Part shown: positions 20,336-35,300 of the stretch, piece after piece
How positions within the stretch are numbered: position 1 is the first letter of the stretch
How the letters are laid out: each line of letters starts with the position of its first letter
Assembly: GCA_963580455.1 (NCBI GenBank)
Contig: OY756960.1
Span: 24,239,238-24,303,237 of the forward strand
Direction: 5' to 3'
Length of the DNA: 64,000 nucleotides
Source: Euonymus europaeus
Lineage: Eukaryota > Streptophyta > Magnoliopsida > Celastrales > Celastraceae
The notes under the pieces: generated by a model
Told to the model about the DNA's origin: nothing
The model's input: only the letters and a program-made list of their open reading frames with translations
Databases searched by the model: none
Program-made: the position numbers and the translations under genes

Positions 20336-23300
20336 ATGGCCGCAGGGGGTTTCTTGAACCGTGCGTTCGAGTCCATGCTCAGAGAATGTTCTGGCAGGAA
20401 GTACCCCGATCTTCAAAAGGCTGTTCAGACTTATTTAGGTTAGTGTGATCTCTTGCGTATGTATTTTTCTTAGTCTCACTTCACAGCTTCTGTTTGTTTT
20501 TGTTGCTTGAGTACTGAATAAGTGGCTTTTGGCTTGTTAAAATACGCATTGCCTTTTCTATTCGTTTTGACATACTGTGAATCATGCGAGGAACTAATGT
20601 GATCAAGACAACTGCTCTAACACGTTAATTTGTAAGTCGAGGACTTTACTCCATGCTAAATATTTTGAGAAAGAGTGCTTGGAGGGCGGTTTTATGAGTT
20701 AAGATAGTTTGGTTCTTACCCCAAATTTAATCATTTCCCCTACTAGGTTGGGCAGGGAGTTCTCACTTAACGACTTGGTCTGTTGGCTACATACACCAAA
20801 AACCTAGTTTGCTTCACAAGGAAGGATATTCTCCTTTTTTTTTTAAATGTGGAATTGATTTACTGATTGATCTAGGACCTTGCAGCCTTGATATCTTAAA
20901 GTTGCTATAGTGGTAGATATGGAATTTTGCTGATTTGTTTCATATCTTGAGAAAACTTTCAGAATGGAACTGCCATGTAAGTACAGTTGTTTTCGTAATT
21001 TTTTGCTATAAGTAATTAAGACTTAAAGCTTCACTACCTCATTTCTATCACAAAATAGTTGGGGTTTCTTGTATGTGCTCTGTGTTCAGAACTGAGAAAA
21101 TTTGTCATATCATATGTTAAGGTAAGGTCCTCAAGGAGAAGTGATTGGGTGGCATTGTTGTAGTTGATTGTTTGTTGTTTTTCTTCTTCTCTGTATGTTT
21201 TATCTATCTTTTTTGTTATTTCCGATTTCAATGGTGCTTCCAGTCTCACTGTATGTCATTTTTCATGTTTTATTGCATTTTTTTCTTAGATAGTGCAAAG
21301 GAAGTCAATCAGCATTTTGCATCCGGTAGGTCAAATCAAGCATCATCATCGGCTGGAGATGGGAGGTTTGTATATGGAGCCTGATTTCTTAATTTGTTAT
21401 TTGGCTTTGTTTTCTTTTCCTGTGCACCAATAAGAACCTCAATGTATAAAATTTGTGTAGTTGGTCTAAATAGTTATCCTCCGCCCTCTGTTTTGTCGAT
21501 AAAACATTCGTACTTTTTTTCTTCTTCATATCTATGATAGATGTTTTCACCTATATATTGCTTTGTTATTGTGTTATAGCAAGGCCTGACATTGTGTCTA
21601 AGAGTAGTTTTTGAATTTATTGTTAAGCTATGAACATAATATTGTTGAATTACATTACATCAAGGCTTTTGGGGTTATCATCTTGAATCTCTGGATATTA
21701 CAATTGGATTGCTTCATAAAATGGTTTCTGCCAGAATTTTATTTGAATGAGACTGCGTGTTGTAGTTGTTAACTTCAAGTTTAGGTACTAAATCATTCTT
21801 TTTGCCCTCCCCCCTAGTTTGCTCAACACTGAAGGGGATGCTGCAAAACCTGAAACAGAGTCAGATTTGCCACACACAGATCAGCATGCTGCTGAAGAGG
21901 CACAGCATGATGGCAAGGCAGTGGGTGTCAGTGGAAGCCTTTCAACCACCTTAGCTAGTGCTGGGTACACCTTAGGGGAAGCTGATGCAGAGCTTGTCCT
22001 AAATCCACTTCGTCTTGCATTTGTAACCAAGGATATGAAAATTCTGGAAGCTGCTTTGGACTGTCTTCATGTATGCAACTTCTGTCTTTTTTTAGAGATT
22101 GTTTTTCCAGAATATAATTTTGTAGGCAACAACCATTTTTGAGCCCGATATAGGTTTGACAATCGCGCAATGCCTTATACATCTCATTACTTATATTCCA
22201 AATCATCTACCATGTTGTGAGTTGTGTTCTTGAACTTTCAAATGCTTAGATCTAGTATATAGTAATTTCTAACTTGATTCTTTGAATTACAAGCGCAGAA
22301 ACTTATCGCATATGATCATTTAGAGGGAGATCCAGGTTTAGATGGCGGTAAAAATGCTCCACTTTTTACTGAGATTCTGAACATGGTATGCAATTGTGTT
22401 GATAACTCGTCCTCTGAGAGGTATGCATCTATGTAAGTTAGTAATTCTTACGGTACATATTTATATTGTCATGATTGTTTACTATTGAGGGGCCATGTGC
22501 AGTACCATTCTGCAAGTGTTGAAGGTAGTCATAGCTGCTGTGTCATCCACAAAGTTGAGAGGTATGCATTGAGATAAAAGTCTAGTTTTGCATGACTTAT
22601 TTTTGTTACTAAAATTTATTGTCATCTCTTTATAGTTATATATCTAGCTATATGTGCAAGAATTTTGGGCAGGGGTTGACTAGGTGGGACATAATTCTTG
22701 CTTTAGCTTCAAACTTTTACTAGTCAAAATTTGCACATAAATAGACAGACCATAGCGTGTTAGCTATAAAGTGTGAGAAATAGTGTCTTAGGAAACTGTC
22801 TCAATGACATATTCGAGAACCTGCCTACAAATGTGTGTGGCTGAAGAATCAAGATTCTGGATTTTTGATCTGAAGGAGGAAATGGGTGCAGCTCTTGTAT
22901 TTTAATTACGTTTTGAATTCATTTGGAAGGGAAATTTTTTAAAATCTTATTATATTCATCTTCGACTGTAGCAGATAGAAGCATAGCATTTTCCGGTATG
23001 TTTAGATGGGCAAGGACTGTAAAATTGTATTGTTGTCCGGATTCCTAAAGGTATGAGTAAGGGGATAACATTTTGAACATCAAATGTCCTTTGTAAGCAA
23101 ATGGAAGAATTGCTTAATCATGTACCCATACATTGAAAATGGTCAACATTTGGCAGATGGTCAAAAAAGGTAGAACTGTAGAAGAGGATATATTTCAAAC
23201 ATGAGTAATGTACGGATCGTCTGAGATTTCATGGCATCACTTGCCTTCATATATGCATACACATGTACATATGTTTGTGCATCACCCATCAACAAAAGTG

Positions 23301-26300
23301 TTCTTTAGAGTTTGGGTTGGTTGTGTTGTAATTTTCGAAAAAGGAGCTTGTGGCCTAGTGGTAGCCAATACGTTTACAAGGAGTGAAGTTCAATTCAACC
23401 CCACCCCACCCCACCCCGCAAAGCAAAATAAAATTAATAATATACCCCCGTAACTTGCTGAAAAGAAAAGCACTGGAATTTTCAACACTGTTGCCAGGTT
23501 GAGCGAGAACTAACATCTGTTTGACTGATTTTAATAATAAGTCAAATTAGTTGACGAATGGAACCAATGAGAATAATCATGATGGCTATTTGAAGATTCA
23601 CATGCATATTTGAGGATTTTGCTCCCAATTTTTTCTTCACTCTAACTCAATTTTATTTTGTGGTTGCATTTAAAGATTGATGAAACCACTCTAAGATTTT
23701 GTTCTGAACGCAGTACATGGAGAGCCATTGCTTGCTGTCATCAGGATTTGCTACAATATTGCTCTTAACGGGTTCGTATTTTGAAGTTGTATGAATTCTT
23801 AAGTCACACTTGCTTGTAGTAGTTCTCATCACTTGATGTTTGGTGTGCAGCAAGAGCCCTAATCAAGTTACATCAAAGGCAATGCTGACACAGATGGTTA
23901 GCACTGTATTCAGAAGAATGGAAAATGATCCTGTATGGAATTCATGTTTCTTAGTCTTCCCTTTTTCTGGATGGTATTAAATGAGTGGAAAATGTTGAAT
24001 CGTTTCCACTGCATGAATTGGAATGTTAATAATGTTTTGCAGGAAATTCGGTTCGCCTTGTCTGCCTCTGGTGGGAGCAAGGAAGGTACTTCATTGGAAA
24101 AATCGAACATGAAAGTTGAAGAGATTTCATCAATTGACCAACATGAGGAAGAAATGACTTTGGGAGATGCACTGAACCAGGCCAAGGAGGCATCTCTTAC
24201 ATCAGTTGAGGAACTCCAAAATCTCGCCGGTGGTGCTGATATCAAGGTGCATCTTTTAGTCTGTCTTTGTTTCTGTTTCTCTGTCTTTCTCAAACTGTTT
24301 ACATGTATAGTCAAATGGTTTTGTTCCCGTAACCAACTATCGTGCCTTTTTTGGGAATTCTTATACTTCTTTTTTGAAGTTTTGGATGTTGGTCATAAGA
24401 ATGTACTTGTTGTTTAGGGTCTAGAGGCTGTTCTTGACAAAGCTGTGCATATTGAGGATGGTAAAAAGATAACACGGTATGCATGTGACATTCTGCCGTG
24501 GATGCTATTTCCAATTTTGTTTTACAGTTTTTTTGCTTGTTTCTGCAACCTCCTAATGACCTTTGCCGGGCATGCTGGAAATCATAACTAAACAATTCAA
24601 GAGGTATTGACCTTGAGAGCATGAGCATAGGACAACGGGATGCTTTATTGGTTTTCCGCACACTCTGCAAGGTAAATATTTGGTTTTTTCAATTTTGTAC
24701 ACCAAGAGTTTCTGGCACTTTTTTCATGGTTTCTCAAATACTGTCTGCAGATGGGAATGAAGGAAGATAATGATGAAGTCACGACCAAGACACGTATTCT
24801 ATCTCTTGAGCTTCTGCAGGTTAGCTCCACTGATCTATTACTACTTTTTGGTGCACAATCTACTATGTAGATTTTCAGCATAATGCAATGGTACTTTTTT
24901 CTTGCAACTTGGGTTTGCATTAAAATTTTATTAAACATTTCTGTCAAATTGTGCACTCTTTTGTGGCATTCATGCTTTTGTAAGGAAACACAATGCTAGC
25001 CAAACTAATATGCAAATTGTTTACAGACAACTGAGATGTTGTTTCATTGGAGAAGTTTGAGATGATAGAAGCAATTTGACCTTGTGATCTTTTAGATCAT
25101 TAGAAAATTCCAGTCGATACCTTTCATTTCAGGAAAAATGATAGGTTTTCATTAATCACGGGGATTAGTTCTTAAAATGATAGGTGTTCATTAATCACGA
25201 GGCTTGGTTCTTAAATATTTGACCAGAATAAGGCTTTTTAGTTTCTGCTAGATTGTTTTCTTTTATAATAATTATTTTGTTTGTATTGTCTGAAAGAAAA
25301 ACACAATTGTTATATGGAATTGCAGGGTTTATTAGAAGGGGTTAGCAAATCATTTACAAAGAATTTCCATTTTATTGATTCGGTAAAAGCGTATCTCTCT
25401 TACGCTTTGTTGCGGGCTTCAGTTTCTCAATCTCCTGTCATTTTCAAGGTATTATTTTTCTTCTTTTTTTGGAGTACAGCATTGTGATATTAGAAATTGT
25501 AGTTTTAATATTGTGGTTTTGCTCCTCGCAGTATGCAACTGGAATCTTCTCAGTGCTTTTATTGCGATTCAGGGAAAGTCTTAAGGTGTGTTCTCAGCAA
25601 TATATTTCAGTGATGCATTTCTGACTAGGAGTTTCTTATGATTTCCTTTGGTTTTAATGCATAAAAATAATTCCAGGGCGAAATTGGCATCTTCTTCCCC
25701 TTGATAGTTCTAAGATCATTGGATAACCCGGAATGTCCCATCAATCAGAAAACAAGTGTTCTCAGGTAAAATTCTTTATAGTTGATTGAATGTTATAGAT
25801 ACCATGTATTTGCTTTGCTGCTTGGTTTTCTACATTAGCTGTTTTTTTTGTTATTCGGTGTCTTTTTCTTTTTTTGTAATCATCTGATCATGTGTAGTTT
25901 TGCAGGATGCTGGAGAAAGTTTGTGGGGATCCCCAGATGTTGGTTGATGTATATGTCAACTATGACTGTGATCTTGAAGCACCAAATTTGTTTGAGCGCA
26001 TGGTGAAGTCTCATGCAACATTCACTTGAATTTTTTCCCGAATTGGGTTTTGTGAATATACTTTTAATACATTATTCATATTTGTCTTCTGGCTTATTAC
26101 TTAGGTCACCACTCTATCTAAAATAGCTCAGGGGAAACAAACTGCAGATCCTAATTCTGTTTCTGTATCTCAAAGCAATTCTATTAAAGGTTCATCACTT
26201 GAGGTTGGCTTACCTAGCATAGGTTTGCTTTCTAGAGCACTTCTTAATTGTACTTTTCTTTTTCTATATGTTCTATGCTGCTATTTTGGTGGAAGTTCTG

Positions 26301-29300
26301 CATGAGCTTTTCTTCCTTTACCTTTGCAGTGCCTTGTAAATGTGCTCAAGTCACTGGTTGATTGGGAGAAGTCATGCAGAGATTTAGAAAAGCAGAGTAA
26401 GAGTTCACACTTTCTTGAAGAGGATGTTTCAACAAGCGAATCTATTGAGACAAAAATAAGGGAAGATGGTCCAAACAATTTTGAGAAGGCAAAGGCTCAT
26501 AAATCTACCGTGGAAGCTGCCATATCAGAGGTGAACATGTTATGTTATCGGTTTTATAACTTAATATACAGTTCTGATGTAATTAATGGGTCAAATTATA
26601 GAATCACTTTTGATCAATGTTCATTTATTTCTTGGCCTATCGTCAGAGAGAATGACACTTCTATTACTGCAGTTCAACAGGCATCCAGTAAAAGGCATTG
26701 AGTATCTGATGGCCAATAAGTTGGTTGAAAACAATCCTAATTCAGTTGCCCAATTTTTGCGAAACACTCCAAATTTGGACAAGGTGGAATCATAATATCT
26801 GATGTTGCAGTGGTTTTTTACGTATTTGCATATAATATATTCTTGGGTAACGTGCTCTGTTTTGCAGGCTATGATTGGTGATTATTTGGGCCAGCATGAG
26901 GCGTTTCCGCTCTCTGTAATGCATGCTTATGTGGACTCCATGAAATTTTCAGGCATGAAGTTTGATATGGCAATCCGCGAGTTTCTTAAAGGATTTCGAC
27001 TTCCAGGAGAAGCTCAGAAGATTGATCGCATCATGGAGAAGTTTGCAGAAAGGTAGAGTTTGTCATGCAAGCTGTGTCTGAGTCTGCTATGTCTGTGGGC
27101 ATGTGTGCATGATGCTTTCTTGTAATGAAGAAGCGCATCTCTCCTGCAATGCTTTTGTATTCTTACTACCACACGTGATGTGTGGGAACCTTCTGCATCT
27201 TATTCGTCTTCATTCCAATTACATCTTTATACTTCTGATGGTTTTGCTTGTTTATGTTGAGGCATGTCCCTTGCCCCTCTACTTTATCGTGGTTATATTT
27301 TTTTCTTTCTTTTTTCGATTTTCCTGTGCACCCCTTGGATCAGTTATTTCCCAGCTTAGGTTTAGATCTGCTGTAAAGTATTAATTGAATTTTATCACTT
27401 TCAAGTAATTTGGCCTCTTTTCTTGAGCTCGTCACAAGCCCTGGCCTAAGTGCGGGGTTTGATTGCCCACCCATGTTGAACAATTTTAAAAGAAGTAATT
27501 TGGAGTCTTCACATCTTTTAGTGCTACCTTTGCTCTGGTACTCTTTTACATTTTAGACAAAGAAAAAAGGAGTAAAAAATGCTCTTTAGATCACTACTTT
27601 TGATGCTATCATTGTTGTTGCTTCCAGTTTCTTTATAATTCCTTTCTTGCATTTCACAATTTGTTGTTGTTAGATTCCATGATTATTTTCTACATGACTG
27701 GAAAAATGAATTATAGAAAAAGCCTAGGTTTTATTTCTAAGGTTTTAAATAATATTGCTATACCCAAACAAGGTAGCCCAGTGGAAAAGGAAGGGAACTC
27801 TAGGATAAAAAATGAACTCAGAGATCTTGTTTTCCAATCCCTGGTCGCTGATCATGGCAGTGGTTTGCGCTTGATTGCTAGTGTATGGTTCTGGTGGATG
27901 GGTCATGCTAAAATTTTAGAAAACGACGAGAGAATTGCTGCTCTTGTTCTATTAAATTGATGCTTTAAATGGGTAGAATGAATTCCATGCAGCGGCATAG
28001 TATTTTGACTCTAGACCTCTTTTTTTTCTTCTTCCAGTTAGTAACTGAGTTTTTCATATTTTGAATGGCAGATATTGTGCAGACAATCCAGGTCTTTTCA
28101 AGAATGCAGATATGGCATATGTTCTTGCATATGCAGTTATACTACTAAATACTGATGCCCATAACCCAATGGTGTGGCCTAAGATGTCGAAATCTGATTT
28201 TATACGTATGAATGCCATGAACGATGCCGAAGATTGTGCTCCGACAGAACTCCTTGAAGAAATTTATGATTCTATCATTAAGGAAGAGATAAAAATGAAA
28301 GATGAGGCAGTTAGTGTAGGAAAAAGCAGCAAGCAGAAGCCATATGGTGAAGAAAGAGGCGGTCTTGTCAGCATTCTCAATCTGGCGCTGCCCAAAGGAG
28401 ACTCATCAACTTCTGAGAGTGAATCTATTATCAAGAAAACTCAGGCGATAATCCGGAATCAGGGAGCGAGAAGAGGAGTCTTCTATACAGCAGAACATAT
28501 AGAAATTGTGAGGCCTATGGTTGAAGCTGTTGGATGGCCTTTGCTTGCTACTTTCTCTGTCACGATGGAGGAAGGTGAAAATAAGCCGAGAGTTGTTCTC
28601 TGCATGGAAGGATTCAAAGCTGGAATACATATTACGTATGTTCTTGGGATGGATACCATGCGCTATGCTTTTCTAACATCTTTAGTGAGGTACTGTTATT
28701 CTGCAGGGCTTTTTTTTCTTCTCCCTATTATTTGAAGGCCGTAATTTCTCAATGTAATTGTTCCATCCTTTTTTTCGTTTCTATTGATTTATCTTTTTCT
28801 CAGGAAAATAATTGGGAGGGTATATGTAATTTTTTATTTCTTTTTGCTATTGAGAAGAAGATTTTGTGACACTCATAATTATCATTTGAGTTTGTACCCC
28901 AGATTTACTTTCTTGCATTCCCCAAAGGAGATGCGTAGTAAGAATGTGGAAGCATTGCGGACTCTACTTGCTCTATGTGACTCTGAAACTGACTCCCTTC
29001 AAGACACATGGAATGCAGTTTTGGAATGTGTTTCTCGGCTTGAATTCATCACGGCAACGCCTTCTATTGCTGCAACTGTTATGCATGGATCAAACCAGAT
29101 CTCCCGAGACGCAGTTATTCAATCCTTAAAAGAGTTGGCTGGGAAGCCTGCGGAAAAAGTTTTTGTCAATAGTGTGACGTTGCCCAGCGGATCTGTTGTG
29201 GAATTTTTTACTGCCCTTTGCGGTGTATCAGCTGAAGAACTGAAACAAACTCCAGCCCGTGTATTCAGCTTGCAAAAACTTGTAGAGATCAGCTATTACA

Positions 29301-32300
29301 ATATGGCTCGCATACGAATGGTATTCCCTTTATTAACTAAAATCATCGCATTTGCTTATTCATATCAGAAGTGCCTTTTTGATAATGTATGTCACTTAAT
29401 GACTTGTTGTACTTGTAAACTTGTCTTTGTCCTTCCAATTACTTTCTGATCCTTCTGATATGTTAAAGGATCACAACATGAGCGATGGTCACTGGGGAAA
29501 TAGGTTGGTGGTTTGAAGTTAGAGCTCACTTTTACTGTTACTCTACCCATATGCTGGGCTTTGCTTTCCATGTCTCAATATACGCTCTTTACGAACATTC
29601 TATTTACATGACTCCTGCTAATGCTAGTCTACAGAAAACTGTATGCACTATCTATTTCTACTGTTTGAACGATGACTACAGTGGGTAACCTTACAACTCT
29701 GTGACAATGAATTAACAAAAGTGAATGAAGGATGCAGGACATCTTGACCTTCTGTAACTAACTTGACATATGTTGAGTTTCTCAATGATGTGACTAAATG
29801 CGTGCTTTCATGAAAGAAGGAAAATGTTAACTGATGCATGTATGTGTGTGTCTTTCCTTGCTGGATGGAAATATTTGGATCTTTGAGAATAGTTGGAGAA
29901 GTTAATGTTCTGTTCTTGATTTTGTGAATAATATAATTTGTTAGAAAGAATTAGAACATTCAAGGATTCTATGTTAAATTTCATCTGCTTGATGTACTTA
30001 TGGACTGCAATTTTGTTTCACAAAATCATGCTCTTTTGTAGGTTTACTAGTTTTTCCTAAAACTAATGAGTTCCAGTCAAACATATGTTCCCATATGGAA
30101 GGTCGTGCAACTTTATTTTTCCCAGTTGCCTGGATGTCTTGTGTTGTATGGACTTGTGAGTTGCAAAGGATGTCTCAACTCTGTGCAAGACATGATAACA
30201 AAATCTTTCGCCATAGAGATGAGAATCTGTTTTATGTGGCAGTTGTAGGCTTTCTGGTCCTGCCTTTGACGGTTGAAATTTAGGATGGAAGAGGAGTGAT
30301 TTTGGAAAACGAGAGAATTAAAATTAGACAAGAAGATATTAATACTTAAATTGGTGATTTTATAGTCATCAAGCACCTTCTGAGGAGCACTGCTGGTTCC
30401 TCACCATCACTATTGAGCAATAAAAAAGGAAAAAAATCCAATAATTCCATGTTAGATTTAAATATAGAACCTGATACTAAACATGAAATAAGCAAATAAT
30501 GATTAGGAAACCACGAGTTGATAAGAGTCATTAATATGAATTCCATTTCATAATAGCAAATGTGTGGATTTTTTTTCTTCTTGATGTAACATAATTAACT
30601 CGTGTTCTCTGCTGCTCTGCTTTGCTAATAATTTCTTCAGTCCCTGAAATTTGTTGACCCACCAGTACTGTTGTTATCGTTGGGGATAATGTTCTTTATA
30701 TCAATACATATGTGCTTAATTCATACACAATTGGGTCACTATGCATGTTTAGATGAATGAATTGCCAGATTCCGTAAGACACCATTCTTGTATTGTCTGG
30801 TTGTTGTATTGAGAATGTTGTTCCTTCTTTTTTTTAATTTCTGGGAAATTCCTGAGATTTGTAACCTTTTAGTTTGCTTTAGCAGTTTAGCTATGGTAAC
30901 ATTGTGCTGAACATTTCGAGCTGCTTTGTACATTGCTGAATTGTCTCTGTCCCATACCAGATAAATATAATTGCTTATTTTTACAAATTTCTATCAATGT
31001 CTTCCAGGTGTGGGCTAGAATATGGTCTGTCTTGGCAAATCATTTTATTTCAGCTGGGAGCCATCATGATGAGAAAATTGCTATGTATGCCATAGATTCA
31101 CTAAGGCAACTTGGTATGAAATATCTTGAGCGGGCTGAACTTGCGAACTTCACATTTCAAAATGACATCCTCAAGCCATTTGTTGTTCTTATGCGGAATA
31201 GTCGAAGTGAATCCATAAGGAGCCTAATTGTTGACTGCATTGTTCAAGTATGTATTTCAAATTTCCCTGAATACATATCTATTTCTTTGTAGCAGAAATT
31301 GATTATGACAGTGCCTATTGTAGATGATAAAATCTAAAGTAGGAAGCATAAAATCTGGATGGCGCAGTGTTTTTATGATTTTTACGGCAGCTGCTGGTGA
31401 TGAACTTGAATCCATTGTGGAAAGTGCATTTGAAAATGTTGAGCAGGGTGAGAGCTTACCTTCTCCTCTATTTTCCTGCTTGTCATTTTGTGTTGTATTT
31501 TTCTTTGGTCATATATAATGTTTCTAATCTACACAAGGTTTGCAGTTATATTGGAACACTTTGATCAAGTAGTTGGGGATTGTTTCATGGATTGTGTCAA
31601 CTGTCTTATCCGATTTGCCAATAATAAGACCTCTCACCGCATAAGTCTGAAGGCTATTGCTCTTCTTCGTATATGTGAGGATCGCCTAGCCGAGGTTTGG
31701 TCTTATTCTTTTTTTTTAAATGGTGTCTGCGAATTTTGATTTATATGCAAAGAAGAGTGTGTCATCTATTTTCTTTTGTTTTTTCCTCGTAAGCTTTCGT
31801 GAAGGCTCACTAAGAAATGAAATTTGATCTGTTAAAGGAGCATCCCAACAGGGCATTTCAGATGTAATTTTATGCTAGTGTTGCTAACTGAATTTGGAAA
31901 AATGGAGAACTGCTAGCTTGTGAGTTTGAGTCAGAAATTTGAAATTTTCGGTTAACATACCTTTTTTTTGAACTGACCACGATTTGAAGGCGTTAAACCA
32001 TTTGTTGAAAGCTTTTCCTAAGTTATTCACCAAACCATCAAATGTTTTCTAATTTCTTTCTGATCAAATTTTCCAGCATGTAAGAAGGGAACCATGGAGA
32101 TAATTTTTCTTTTTTCCTTACTACTGCGCAGTTCTTTCCAGGACCTTAGTTCATCCTCTAGGGAATTAGATATGACCCGATCAATGCCCATAAACTTCCA
32201 CTTCCAGGCCAGTTGTCTTCAAAATCTTGACCGCTTGCAATGAAGGAGGGATGATTAATGGTCTGTGACTACGAGTCCTCGTTGCAAAGGATACATCTAT

Positions 32301-35300
32301 TTGTCAAAGTGCCATCCTCCTTTTTGTCAAGTTATGCAGAGTGAGAATCTTTAGCCAGGTGGCTTCCCAAACAAAAAAGGTTACTTTTTTTAGAGCTTTA
32401 GGCTTTCACTTCCAAGGGAAGTCCTTGTTACAGTGACCACCGTTCAGGCAAATAATTGCTGCATCGAAGCTCTTCGCAGGATACCATTCTTGGGTTCTTT
32501 CCACACAGTTCCAAATCAAATATTCCTTGTTTATTATTAAATAGATCAACACATGTCCTTGACACTCCGTATTTTGATAAAAGCTCTTGTAATACTCCTT
32601 AGATGTCATTTCCCCCCTTATTTGTTTATTCTTCTTTAGCTTCGGGAACATCAACGATGTGAAATTATCATCTTAAAGCTGTTTCTCCTCTATGAAATTT
32701 CTAAGGATGTTTGATACAAATCATATAGGAATGAACCTTTGATGCCTTATGGCTTTTAACTTCATTGTGTATCCTACAAATCATAGAATTTAGATTTTTA
32801 ACAAGGGAGGAAGGAGAATATGCTGCCATTTGTGCTTGGCACAAGGATGTTTCATAGGAATTCAGGACTCCTTTTGGTTTTCAGATGGTTTACTATAATT
32901 TTCTTTGTCAACTGTCACTGATTTTCTGCTCTTCGGCATAAAACTCTTGCTTAAAAGTTTGTCATATTTGTACTTTAGGGTCTCATTCCTGGTGGTGCTC
33001 TGAAGCCTATTGATACTTCTGTAGATGAAGCTTTTGATGTGACTGAGCACTATTGGTTCCCTATGCTGGCTGGCTTATCTGATCTGACATCAGATCCAAG
33101 ACCTGAGGTCAGAAGTTGTGCACTAGAAGTGTTGTTTGATTTGCTGAATGAAAGAGGTCGCAAGTTCTCATCATCATTTTGGGAGAGTATTTTCCACCGA
33201 GTACTGTTTCCCATTTTTGATCAAGTGAGGCATGCTGGAAAGGAAAGCTTGGTTTCTTCGGGAGATGAATGGTTTCGTGAAACCAGTATTCACTCACTTC
33301 AGCTGCTGTGCAATCTTTTTAACACATTTTACAAGGTAATTGTGGCATTTTTAAAAATTAATTGTCTTCTGCAGTTCTGCTTATTTCTATTATTGTTGTT
33401 AATGTTGCTAAAGTTGTAGTAGTTGTTTCAGTTGTTATACTCTAGATGAGTACTTTTTGGTATTTCTACTGAAATATTCATACAGATGATGATAACTTGT
33501 ACGGGCTCTGTTGAGTTCTTACTTGCATATTTGAAGATGTTAACAGAACAAAAATTTTCATCTTTCAGACAATGATTCAAAATTATGCAGTCAGTCTATT
33601 GATTAGTTATTCGTGAATACATGCAAATATTTCCTGGTTCTTCATTGCAGGAAGTATGCTTTATGCTTCCACCACTATTGAGTTTGCTGTTAGACTGCGC
33701 AAAAAAAACAGATCAAACTGTCGTTTCAATTTCTCTGGGTGCATTGGTGCATCTCATTGAAGTTGGAGGGCACCAATTCAGTGAAAGTGACTGGGAGACA
33801 CTGTTGAAAAGCATAAGGTACCATTTTGGTCATGCATCTTTAATTGATTTGGACCCCATGAGTATTTTGTCCTAATCTCACCAATTTTGACCAATAGGGA
33901 TGCTACATACACAACACAACCGCTTGAGCTGCTCAATGTGTTGGGTTTTGAGAACCCGATGCCTTTTGTGAAGTCAGATGCTGATGGGGAAGTAAGTAAT
34001 TATCAATTGGAAGTTGGTGACAATAGAAACATAACTCCGCGAGCATCCCCAAGTGCTTTAGCAGTGCAGATTGATTTGAATGGATCAGAAGGTTAGGTTG
34101 TTAAACTTATAATTTACCAAGAGGAATCAACATGTCTTGCATGAGAACATATTTTGATTGAAGGAGTAATTAGGAAAATAATTGAGGCAATCAGGTAGAA
34201 AGTTGTGTCAACTCAGAGATTCATGAGAAGGGTAAATGATTAGATGAATATTAGTTATTATATATGAAATCGATTTGAAAAGAGTTAAAATAAATTCTTT
34301 GACTATTCTGGGAGCAATTACAATAAACTTTTGGAATATGGGAATTGCTTATTCAGTTTGAACTTTCTAGCAGTTCAACTACCTAGGGATTGGTTTCCTT
34401 AAAGTCCATTCTTCTCTCATTAGTAGGGGTGGAAAAGCTGATTTTGTTACATATTCATTCCCCGAGTCATAGATTAGGATTTCATGTCAAACCTTATCAA
34501 TGGAAGTGCTTTTCTTTTAGGTATGCCGTCGCCATCACAAATTGCTACTGGATCTGTGAGCCTTCAAAAGACACAATCCATTAGTCAGAAATTTATGGCA
34601 AACATGATGGACAACATATTTCTTCGACGTGCCTCTAAATCTGATAATCATATTTCAGATGCTTCGGCACCCTCTTCTCCAGCTAAGGTACTATACCATC
34701 CCTTATATATTTCTCGAGAGTTGAGACTGTATGCAGTGCTTTTCTTTACTACTCTGGTATCAACAAATCATGTATATCTTTGCCAATTATGCACTTTCAA
34801 ACTTGCATTGATTACCTTGTTTAACCTTGTTTTTGAGTAAGTTTTGTGTGACTGATCGTAGTAGTCAAACTCTTTGTGCATCTTGTCAGTAAAGTGAAAT
34901 TCATAGCTATTTTTATGCTGTGGAATGATCTATTGACGATTGGGAGAAGTTAGGGTTTGCACCCTATACTTTCAAGTAAGAACCAATTTGCACCTTATAC
35001 TTTGAAACATATCAAATCACACTTCCATTTTCGTGTAGCGTTACACCTTCCATCCAAATGCTGTCTATTTTTGCTGTTTGAGGGTGCGTTTTTATCTACT
35101 TTTGTAAATTCAGGGTTCATTTCGATCCAAAGTACAATGTGAAATTGACACTTATCAAAATTTAAGTGGTATACGAACAACATAAAGGTGTCAAATCAGC
35201 AAAAATAGACTGCATTTGGACGGAAGGTGTAACGGTATTCGAAAATGGAAGTTCGAGGTGCGATTTGATACATTTCAAAGTACAAGGTGTAAATTGATAC

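Noticed and set aside
23351..23432. tRNA gene
   Set aside because: A and B boxes are perfect, but arms do not fold into a cloverleaf, so a SINE is the better call.
27661..27960. 99-codon open frame in BIG5 intron 19
   Set aside because: It sits inside an intron of a confident gene, has no family signal, and the exons on both sides join in phase without it.
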